NCBI RefSeq assembly: GCF_005116475.1
Contig: NZ_SWBO01000018.1
Coordinates: forward strand, 1-45,867
Direction of reading: 5' to 3'
Length of the DNA stretch: 45,867 bases
Source of the DNA: Pedobacter cryotolerans
GTDB taxonomy: Bacteria > Bacteroidota > Bacteroidia > Sphingobacteriales > Sphingobacteriaceae
Both the position numbers and the translations under genes were made by a program. Shown here piece after piece: positions 1 through 6,350 of the stretch; position 1 is the stretch's first letter; the number at the start of each line of letters is the position of its first letter. Under the pieces are notes generated by a model. That model worked only from the letters and a program-made list of their open reading frames with translations, did not search any database and had not been told where the DNA came from.

Positions 1-133
1 GACATGAGATTTGAGACTTCTGAAACTCCAATTTCATTATAATATTGTTAAAAAGAGATTTGACATATAGATATGAAGGAGGGAAAATTTCTAACCCCAT
101 CTCACATCTCATATCTCACATCTCATATCTCAC
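1..133. repeat. heptad-type hairpin repeat (left copy)
   Basis: A purine-rich arm at 1-16 (TGAGATTTGAGAC) and a pyrimidine-rich array at 99-133 built from CATCTCA/TATCTCA units with a 7-nt period. The two arms are complementary and could pair across an AT-rich loop. The same units recur at 1150-1214 and 41279-41312. The element lies just before the transketolase subunit gene and may start outside the window. Confidence 0.6.
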
Positions 134-189
134 AAAAATGAAAACCTGCGAAGCAAGCTTGAACGCAGATAATTTAAAATATACACATC

Positions 190-1146
190 GTGAAAAAATA
201 CACATATACAGAAAAAAAAGATACACGTTCGGGTTTTGGAGCAGGATTGCATGAAGCAGGTAAACGCAATGAAAACGTTGTTGCCCTTTGTGCCGATTTA
301 GTAGGCTCGTTAAAAATGGATGCTTTCATCAAAGATTTCCCTGAACGATTTGTGCAGGTTGGTATTGCCGAAGCTAACATGATGGGCATTGCCGCTGGTT
401 TAACCATTAGCGGAAAAATTCCATTTACAGGTACTTTTGCCAACTTTTCTACCGGTCGTGTTTACGATCAAATTCGCCAGTCGATTGCTTACTCTAACAA
501 AAACGTTAAAATCTGTGCATCTCATGCTGGTTTAACACTAGGCGAAGATGGTGCAACACACCAGATTTTAGAAGATATTGGTCTGATGAAAATGTTACCG
601 GGCATGGTAGTGATCAATCCTTGTGATTATAACCAGACCAAAGCGGCAACATTGGCCATTATGGATTACGAAGGCCCGGTTTATTTGCGTTTCGGCAGAC
701 CAGTAATTCCAGTATTTACACCTGAAGACCAGAAGTTTGAGATTGGAAAAGCTTGGATGGTAAACGAAGGAACTGATGTAACCATTATTGCAACCGGCCA
801 CATGGTTTGGAGAGCAATTGAAGCTGGTGAGCAATTGGCAGAATTAGGTATTGATGCAGAAATTATAAATATCCACACCATTAAACCTTTGGATGAAGAA
901 GCTATTCTAAAATCTGTTAAGAAAACTGGTTGTGTGGTAACTTGCGAGGAGCATAACAAATTTGGCGGATTAGGCGAGAGTGTTGCCCGTTTACTAACTA
1001 CCGAATATTTAGCGCCTCAGGAATTTGTGGCGGTTAACGACAGTTTCGGCGAAAGCGCAACGCCAGATCAGTTGATGACAAAATATAAACTTGATCCAGC
1101 TGATATTGTTGCAGCAGCTCAAAAAGTGATGAAAAGAAAAGTTTAA
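190..1146 (+). CDS. transketolase, C-terminal subunit
   Basis: 318 residues, about half of a full transketolase, matching the split C-terminal subunit that holds the pyrimidine-binding and C-terminal domains. Transketolase moves two-carbon ketol units in the pentose phosphate pathway, using thiamine diphosphate in the cytoplasm. Visible: the QVGIAEANM segment with Glu61, the expected cofactor-activating glutamate, then the THQ region (near residue 120) and YLRFGRP. The start is GTG at 190, which gives MKKYTYTEKKDTRSGF, the usual start of this subunit; no better ATG exists in frame. The N-terminal subunit, normally directly upstream, would lie outside the window. A 1-deoxyxylulose-5-phosphate synthase fragment is the main alternative, but the length and motifs favour a split transketolase. 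Confidence 0.9.
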   Translation: MKKYTYTEKKDTRSGFGAGLHEAGKRNENVVALCADLVGSLKMDAFIKDFPERFVQVGIAEANMMGIAAGLTISGKIPFTGTFANFSTGRVYDQIRQSIAYSNKNVKICASHAGLTLGEDGATHQILEDIGLMKMLPGMVVINPCDYNQTKAATLAIMDYEGPVYLRFGRPVIPVFTPEDQKFEIGKAWMVNEGTDVTIIATGHMVWRAIEAGEQLAELGIDAEIINIHTIKPLDEEAILKSVKKTGCVVTCEEHNKFGGLGESVARLLTTEYLAPQEFVAVNDSFGESATPDQLMTKYKLDPADIVAAAQKVMKRKV

Positions 1147-1149
1147 AAT

Positions 1150-1214
1150 AGATTTGAGACGTTAGATATGAGATTTGAGACTTTATAGGTTCAATCTCAT
1201 ATCTCACATCTCAA
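1150..1214. repeat. heptad-type hairpin repeat
   Basis: The left arm carries AGATATGAGATTTGAGAC and the right arm (1191-1214) carries ATCTCATATCTCACATCTCA. The arms are near-perfect inverse copies with a 7-nt internal period and a short loop. It separates the transketolase gene from the sigma factor gene and could act as a terminator-like hairpin, although no T-run follows. Confidence 0.65.
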
Positions 1215-1233
1215 CACTCCTATCTAAAAATAA

Positions 1234-1785
1234 ATGAAACAAGTTGAAGACGCAGAAATATTGCAAAAATTTAGTGTAGAAAAAACACGAAATGAAGCCT
1301 TCAATTTGCTTTTAAATAAATATCAACAAAAAATTTACTGGCACATCCGTAGAATAGTTATCGACCATGATGACACGGATGATCTAGTACAAGAAACCTT
1401 CGTTAAGGTTTGGAAAAATTTGGCCAATTTTCGTAGCGATTCGCAATTGTACACTTGGCTTTATCGCATTGCGACAAATGAATCAATCACTTTCTTAAAC
1501 AAGAAAAAGCTCAAAAACAACATCTCATTAGATGATGTAGGTAGTGAACTTGCTGAAACTTTAGCTTCATCTTCTTATTTTGATGGAGATAAAATACAGC
1601 GCAAATTACAAGAAGCCATACTAACCTTGCCAGAAAAACAACGCATCATTTTTAACATGAAGTATTTTGATGATATGAAATACGATGAAATTTCTGAAGT
1701 TTTAGGCACAAGTGTTGGTGCTTTAAAAGCTTCATTTCATATCGCAGTAAAAAAAATTGAAAGTATTTTAATAAATCAAGATTAG
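1234..1785 (+). CDS. ECF-type RNA polymerase sigma factor
   Basis: 183 residues, the usual size of an ECF (sigma-70 group 4) factor. Region 2 spans about residues 22-90, with the core-binding DLVQETFVKVWKNL segment and the -10 recognition part around YTWLYRIATNE. Region 4 spans about 125-178, with the LPEKQRIIFNMKYFDDMKYDEISEVLG helix-turn-helix. It would direct RNA polymerase to a small regulon, probably for envelope stress. The next two genes encode a membrane protein and a periplasmic protein, so the three look like a sigma, anti-sigma and sensor set. The gap to the next gene is 40 nt, which suggests one transcript. The target promoters are unknown. Confidence 0.93.
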   Translation: MKQVEDAEILQKFSVEKTRNEAFNLLLNKYQQKIYWHIRRIVIDHDDTDDLVQETFVKVWKNLANFRSDSQLYTWLYRIATNESITFLNKKKLKNNISLDDVGSELAETLASSSYFDGDKIQRKLQEAILTLPEKQRIIFNMKYFDDMKYDEISEVLGTSVGALKASFHIAVKKIESILINQD

Positions 1786-1825
1786 CTATTAAACCTTTTG
1801 CTATAAAAAGCATCAATAATACGTG

Positions 1826-2452
1826 ATGAATATAAAAGATGAACATATGGATTGGGAAAAGGAAGCATCGCACTTAGCGAGTTTGTCTCGTTCTACGCCA
1901 TATAGCGTGCCAGATTATTATTTTGATGATTTGCAAGCTCGTATCAACCAGTCTGTTTTTGTAGCTGGCTTGATGCAAAAAGAAAAGCAAGGTTTTGCAG
2001 TACCACAAAACTATTTCGAGAATTTGAGCGAGCAAATTGAAAGCAAAATTGCAGTAGAAAATATTAAATTGTTAGTTAAAGAAGAAGGTTTTAAAACACC
2101 AGTAAACTATTTCGAAAAGTTAAACACTGCAATTTTAGATCAAACGATAAATGCTTCTTCAAAAACTAAAACTATTAGTTTATGGCGGTCTGATTTAGCA
2201 AAATATGCAGCAGCTGCATGTTTTGTAATTGCAACTGCAACAGGATTATATTTTAATCAAAAAAGTTCGGTTTTGCCTGCACTTACTGCAGATATGGCTA
2301 GCGAGCAAATGTTATATGATATTGACGAAAGTGTAATTATAGAACATTTGCAAGAAAATGAAAACCTGAATACTTCTTTGGCTTCTGACACTGAAATTGA
2401 AAATTATATTTTAGAAAATTACTCAGCGAGAGACTTATCTAATAATTTGTAA
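1826..2452 (+). CDS. single-pass membrane protein, possible anti-sigma partner
   Basis: 208 residues from ATG 1826; a GTG at 1823 is directly in front in the same frame. No named family is certain. The cytoplasmic N-terminal part carries one motif three times about 31 residues apart (numbering from the GTG): VPDYYFDDL near 29, VPQNYFENL near 60 and TPVNYFEKL near 92. A single hydrophobic helix (AAAACFVIATATGLYF, about 128-144) follows, then an acidic tail with VIIEHLQ and EIENYILENY. Position right after an ECF sigma factor and a cytoplasmic-helix-exterior layout suggest anti-sigma function, but no classical zinc anti-sigma motif (HxxxCxxC) is present. The role is inferred from context. Confidence 0.75.
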   Translation: MNIKDEHMDWEKEASHLASLSRSTPYSVPDYYFDDLQARINQSVFVAGLMQKEKQGFAVPQNYFENLSEQIESKIAVENIKLLVKEEGFKTPVNYFEKLNTAILDQTINASSKTKTISLWRSDLAKYAAAACFVIATATGLYFNQKSSVLPALTADMASEQMLYDIDESVIIEHLQENENLNTSLASDTEIENYILENYSARDLSNNL

Positions 2453-2504
2453 TTGAATAAACTGTATTACAAATATTTATCATAAAAATACAAATCTAAC
2501 AAGA

Positions 2505-2954
2505 ATGAAAAACTTAATTTTAGCCTTATTTATTTTATTTCCAGCAATGGTATTTGCTCAGGGTTCACGCCCAGGCGATGATAAAATTGAAGCTGCAAAA
2601 ATTGCTTTTTTTACTCAAAAACTCGATTTAACTACCAATGAAGCAAAGATTTTTTGGCCAATTTATAACGATTACCAAAAAGAATTATGGGCTTTAAGAA
2701 GAGATAGACACAAAAGTATGATCAGTTTTAGAAAAGTAACTGAAATTGATGATTTATCTGATAGCCAAGTACAAAACCTAATTGCTGGCGATTTCGATTT
2801 CAGACAAAAAGACCTCAATATTGAGAAAAAATATTATGCCAAATTTAAAGCCAGTGGTTTATCGATTAAACAAATTGGCAAATTTTATAGAGCCCAAGAA
2901 GCATTTAAAAAAGAATTGTTAAGCCGCTTTAGAGGTGGCCAGAATAAACAATAA
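2505..2954 (+). CDS. periplasmic helical protein, Spy/CpxP-like sensor candidate
   Basis: 149 residues with a clear signal peptide (MKNLILALFILFPAMVFAQ, cleavage about residue 19). The mature protein is mostly charged alpha-helix, with KLDLTTNEAKIFWPIYNDYQKELWALRRDRHK, resembling the LTxxQ-type folds of Spy/CpxP and the periplasmic 'sensor of ECF-sigma' proteins of Bacteroidota. Such proteins bind misfolded proteins or metals and feed back on the envelope stress regulator. It is the third gene of the sigma factor cluster, 52 nt after the membrane protein, and a strong terminator closes the unit. The family assignment rests on length, export signal, motif style and position. Confidence 0.8.
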   Translation: MKNLILALFILFPAMVFAQGSRPGDDKIEAAKIAFFTQKLDLTTNEAKIFWPIYNDYQKELWALRRDRHKSMISFRKVTEIDDLSDSQVQNLIAGDFDFRQKDLNIEKKYYAKFKASGLSIKQIGKFYRAQEAFKKELLSRFRGGQNKQ

Positions 2955-2979
2955 TTTAAATAAATTGATTAATTTTTGA

Positions 2980-3013
2980 AATCCCGTAGTTTATGAAGCT
3001 TACGGGATTTTTT
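2980..3013 (+). terminator. Rho-independent terminator of the sigma factor operon
   Basis: Inverted repeat AATCCCGTA (2980-2988) and TACGGGATT (3001-3009), a 9-bp perfect stem with a 12-nt loop, running straight into a T-run. It lies 26 nt after the last gene of the cluster. Confidence 0.85.
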
Positions 3014-3041
3014 GTAGGCATAAAACATCTTCAAAAATCCC

Positions 3042-3049
3042 TATTTTTG
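3042..3049 (+). promoter_or_regulatory. -7 box of a Bacteroidota promoter, close to the start codon
   Basis: TATTTTTG matches TAnnTTTG and ends only 4 nt before the ATG at 3054. In this promoter type transcription starts a few bases downstream of the box, so the mRNA would have almost no leader. No TTG -33 element at the ideal spacing is visible. Confidence 0.45.
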
Positions 3050-3053
3050 TACC

Positions 3054-4247
3054 ATGTTAACACAACGCCAATTATTCCTTAAGCACAACGCCCAAACCTC
3101 TACTACCCCGCTACTTTTAGAATTTGTAAAAGCAAAAGGCATTTATATGTATGATGTTGAAGGCAAAAAATACATGGATTTAATTGCAGGTATTGGCGTT
3201 AGTAATGTTGGGCATTGTCATCCCACAGTTGTGGCGGCAGTACAAAAACAAGCCGAAACCTACATGCACTTAATGGTTTATGGCGAGTTTGTGCAAAGTC
3301 CACAGGTAGATTTTGCCAAAGCCTTAGCATCGGTTTTACCAGCAAATTTAAGTTGTACGTATTTGGTAAACTCGGGCAGCGAGGCTATTGAAGGCGCCAT
3401 GAAATTGGCAAAGCGATATACCGGCAGAACGAAATTAATTGCTTGCAAAAACAGTTACCACGGCAGCACACAAGGCGCTTTAAGTTTAATGGGCAACGAA
3501 GAATTTAAGCAAGCCTATCGCCCATTATTGCCAGATGTACAATTTATAGAATTTAATTTACTTGCTGATTTAGCTAAAATAACTACAAAAACCGCAGCTG
3601 TTTTTATAGAAACCATACAAGGCGAAGCTGGCATCAGAATTCCAGATGAAAGTTATTTAAAAGCTTTACGAGCTAAATGTAACGAAACAGGAACTTTATT
3701 GGTTTTAGACGAAATACAATGTGGTTTCGGCAGAACTGGTAAAATGTTCGGTTTTGAGCATTTTGGTATTGTGCCCGATATTTTATTATTAGCAAAAGGC
3801 ATTGGCGGTGGTATGCCAATTGGCGCATTCATCAGTTCAGAAGAAATCATGTCGGTATTTTCAGAAAACCCAATTTTAGGCCACATTACCACATTTGGCG
3901 GGCATCCGGTAAGTTGTGCAGCTGGTTTAGCTACCTTAAAAACCATAGTAGATGAAGATTTGGTAAAAGATGTAGCAGCCAAAGGTAAACTTTTTAAAAG
4001 TTTATTAAAACACCCAGCAATTAGAGAAGTAAGAGGCAAAGGATTAATGTTAGCTGCAGAATTTGAAAGTTACCCTATTTTAAAGCAAATTATTGACGGT
4101 TGTATTGAAGATGGAATTATAACCGACTGGTTTTTACACTGCAGCAACTCGATGCGTATTGCACCGCCGCTGATTATTACTGAAGATGAAATTAGAGCAG
4201 CTTGTGAAATTATATTAAAAAATATAAATGATGTGGCTGCTCATTAA
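3054..4247 (+). CDS. class-III PLP aminotransferase (acetylornithine/ornithine type)
   Basis: 397 residues, the standard length for class-III aminotransferases. These pyridoxal-phosphate enzymes move an amino group from an omega-amine donor such as N-acetylornithine or ornithine to 2-oxoglutarate. Visible: NSGSEAIEGAMKLAKRYTGR (cofactor phosphate region), SYHGSTQGAL (ring stacking), LDEIQCGFGRTG with Asp219, and the cofactor lysine Lys248 in LLLAKGIGGGMP, followed by the TTFGGHPVSCAAGLAT segment. Arginine biosynthesis genes are not adjacent, so the substrate cannot be fixed. It stands alone between the sigma factor terminator and a repeat block. Confidence 0.88.
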   Translation: MLTQRQLFLKHNAQTSTTPLLLEFVKAKGIYMYDVEGKKYMDLIAGIGVSNVGHCHPTVVAAVQKQAETYMHLMVYGEFVQSPQVDFAKALASVLPANLSCTYLVNSGSEAIEGAMKLAKRYTGRTKLIACKNSYHGSTQGALSLMGNEEFKQAYRPLLPDVQFIEFNLLADLAKITTKTAAVFIETIQGEAGIRIPDESYLKALRAKCNETGTLLVLDEIQCGFGRTGKMFGFEHFGIVPDILLLAKGIGGGMPIGAFISSEEIMSVFSENPILGHITTFGGHPVSCAAGLATLKTIVDEDLVKDVAAKGKLFKSLLKHPAIREVRGKGLMLAAEFESYPILKQIIDGCIEDGIITDWFLHCSNSMRIAPPLIITEDEIRAACEIILKNINDVAAH

Positions 4248-4262
4248 AGTGTTAAAAAAAGA

Positions 4263-4446
4263 TGTCATCCTGAGCGTAGTCGAAGGAAATCTTTTTGATA
4301 ATGCTCGAAAAATTTAAATGGTCTTCGACTACGCTCAGACTGACAAAACAAACTAATCTTCTAGTGTTGAGCGATTTCTTCTTGATTTTATTTTTAAATG
4401 CAGTCATTAAGCATTACGATTGCCAGTCAAGCTGGCAATGACGAAA
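4263..4446. repeat. two REP-like palindromic elements
   Basis: The first element (4263-4345) pairs GTCATCCTGAGCGTAGTC with GACTACGCTCAGACTGAC through a loop of about 30 nt. The second (about 4411-4446) contains the stem TTGCCAGTCAAGCTGGCAA and resembles the right half of the element at 43483-43583. They lie between convergent genes and may also stop transcription. Confidence 0.75.
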
Positions 4447-4449
4447 AAA

Positions 4450-5370
4450 TCAACCCATTTTTTGCCTTTTAATTAAATAAGCCTGCAAAACATTATCAAA
4501 GCCTTCATTTATATCAGCATCAACCATATCTATTTTATATTGGGCACATTTTAGCGTTAGCAGTTTGCGGTATGCATTCATTTGCCCAATATAAGCAGTT
4601 GCAACTTTATTGGTATGGGCTTTTAAAACTACTCCTGTTTCCATATCAACAAATTCATAAGGTCGATTTTCAAATTTAAAATCTACCTCTTTGCTTTTAT
4701 CGGTAACATTAAAAATAACCACTTCATGTTTATTAAACTTTAAATGTTGTAAAGCAGCAAACAAGGGAGCTAACTGATCATCATCATGTACAGTTTGCAG
4801 CATATCGCTAAATACAATAACTAACGATCTTTTGTGTATCAGCTCTGCTATTTGGTGCAAAGCCAAAGCCAAATTGGTTTTTACATTATTTTTTGATGCT
4901 TGCAAAACCTGATCTAACTGTGCAAATAAATATTTTTGGTGCGTATTGGTAGATTTTGCCGGTGTATTTAAAGTAACCTGATCAGTAAACAAACTTAACC
5001 CGAAAGCATCTCGTTGTTTTTTAAGCAAATACATTAAACAAGCCGAACTTTGTACTGCAAAAGTTAATTTATTGTATTTTTCATCCGGAAAATACATAGA
5101 AGATGAAGTATCAATTACAAATTGGCAACGTAAATTGGTTTCCTCCTCATAACGCTTGCTAAACAATTTATCGGTTTTGGCGAATAATTTCCAATCAATA
5201 TTTTTAACACTATCGCCAGTATTGTACAATCTGTGTTCGGCAAATTCTACCGAAAAGCCATGGAACGGGCTTTTGTGTAAACCAGTAATAAAACCCTCTA
5301 CTACCTGACGAGCCAAAATCTCTAAATTGGTACTTAACTGTAAATTTTCATACTGATTGCCATTTGCCAT
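4450..5370 (-). CDS. DUF58 domain protein with vWA-like fold
   Basis: 306 residues. The DUF58 signature runs from about residue 38 to 77 (GFSVEFAEHRLYNTGDSVK, then IDWKLFAKTD and SKRYEEE). A vWA-type metal site DTSSSM follows at 87-92. Family members are soluble and usually sit beside a MoxR AAA-ATPase and BatA/BatB-type membrane vWA proteins, where they are thought to act in chaperoning or envelope stress resistance. None of those partners is adjacent here. The gene is convergent with the aminotransferase and preceded by a long gap. Family membership is sure; the cellular role is not. Confidence 0.9.
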   Translation of the reverse strand: MANGNQYENLQLSTNLEILARQVVEGFITGLHKSPFHGFSVEFAEHRLYNTGDSVKNIDWKLFAKTDKLFSKRYEEETNLRCQFVIDTSSSMYFPDEKYNKLTFAVQSSACLMYLLKKQRDAFGLSLFTDQVTLNTPAKSTNTHQKYLFAQLDQVLQASKNNVKTNLALALHQIAELIHKRSLVIVFSDMLQTVHDDDQLAPLFAALQHLKFNKHEVVIFNVTDKSKEVDFKFENRPYEFVDMETGVVLKAHTNKVATAYIGQMNAYRKLLTLKCAQYKIDMVDADINEGFDNVLQAYLIKRQKMG

Positions 5371-5822
5371 AACGTAAAGCTAACAAATTATTGGGTTTGC
5401 CTAAACTGAATTATATTTATTAGAAAAACAATACCAATGCTACTCGGCAATTTCAGCCCCGCCAAACACTGCAATCTTTTACCTTTAAAGCCATGCCAAG
5501 GCAAGGCTTTGGCAAAAGTATTTACGCTTTTGTCGGGTTTATTTTACTCAGGTTTGTGCAACTATTAGAGTATAGCAAAGCGCAAAAAAACAAAATCATC
5601 AATGTTTAAGCGTTTATAAGGGTATCAAATCCTACTCAAAACTTATTTCAAACTCCTTTATAAGGCTGCTTAAAAGGTGTTTAAACTCTAGCAAATTTTA
5701 ATTCTGTTTTATTGTTAAGCCAAATTAAACTCAAATGCCCTTTCAATTTGTCTCTTTTAACCCTATAATCCATCAATTTTTAGTTAACTTTATTTTAAAA
5801 TAATAAACTAAAAACAACTAAA
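5371..5822. promoter_or_regulatory. 452-bp gap with hairpin, phased repeats and likely promoters
   Basis: No gene seen. A strong hairpin lies at 5487-5510 (AAAGCCATGCC, loop AA, GGCAAGGCTTT, one mismatch). At 5605-5635 there is TTTAAGCG followed by AGGGTATCAAA, the same two words found upstream of susC; the half-sites GTTT (5612), GTAT (5622) and CTAC (5632) are 10 bp apart. A near-consensus -7 box TAACTTTA (5785-5792) probably drives the DoxX gene. Confidence 0.5.
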
Positions 5823-6203
5823 ATGAAAACCAAAATCACCTTCGTTTTAAGTCTAATATTTGGACTTTTCTTTATCAACGCTGGCTTAAACAAGTTTTTT
5901 AACTATATGCCAATGCCCGAAAATATGCCAGAAAGCTTGGTTAAAGCAATGACAGCAATGATGGAAATTAGTTGGCTTATGCCGTTAGTTGCAATTGCAG
6001 AAATTTTAGGTGGATTGTTAATTATCTTTCCAAAAACAAGAGCTTTGGGTGCATTAATTGTTTTTCCGGTAATGATTGGAATAATTTTAACCAACACGGT
6101 AACCAATATAAGTGGATTTCCAATTGCTGCTGTCTGTGCATTAATTTTATTTTGGATTATGTATGAGAATAGAGCCAAGTATTATCCTTTATTAAAAGAA
6201 TAA
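5823..6203 (+). CDS. DoxX-family membrane protein
   Basis: 126 residues with four hydrophobic helices: about 5-22, 47-68, 74-94 and 97-115. The N-terminal FINAGLNKFFNYMP segment and the WLMPLVAIAEILGGLLIIFPKTRALGA core are typical of DoxX/DoxD-like proteins of the inner membrane. Members are linked to thiosulfate or quinone metabolism in archaea and to redox homeostasis in some bacteria, but most are uncharacterised. It appears to be a single-gene unit, with a near-consensus promoter about 30 nt upstream and a hairpin-rich gap after it. Confidence 0.85.
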   Translation: MKTKITFVLSLIFGLFFINAGLNKFFNYMPMPENMPESLVKAMTAMMEISWLMPLVAIAEILGGLLIIFPKTRALGALIVFPVMIGIILTNTVTNISGFPIAAVCALILFWIMYENRAKYYPLLKE

Positions 6204-6279
6204 TTTTTAAATCAAATTTCGTAATTCGGCAAGCGGCTTAAACAAGCAAACAAACACTCCTAAAAGGAATATTTTTTGT

Positions 6280-6308
6280 TTGTTTGAACAAATATAATGC
6301 TAACTTTA
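6280..6308 (+). promoter_or_regulatory. probable promoter of the TPR histidine kinase
   Basis: TTG at 6280-6282, an 18-nt spacer, then TAACTTTA at 6301-6308, one base from the TAnnTTTG consensus. The leader would be about 36 nt. Just upstream, AAGCAAACAAACA (about 6244-6256) can pair with TGTTTGTTTG, so a hairpin overlaps the -33 element. Confidence 0.5.
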
Positions 6309-6350
6309 GGTTATTGTACGCTATACTCATCCCTAAAGTAACGCTCGCAC

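Noticed and set aside
3653..4039. 128-codon minus-strand frame inside the aminotransferase gene
   Set aside because: Shadow of a conserved coding sequence; no recognisable domain.
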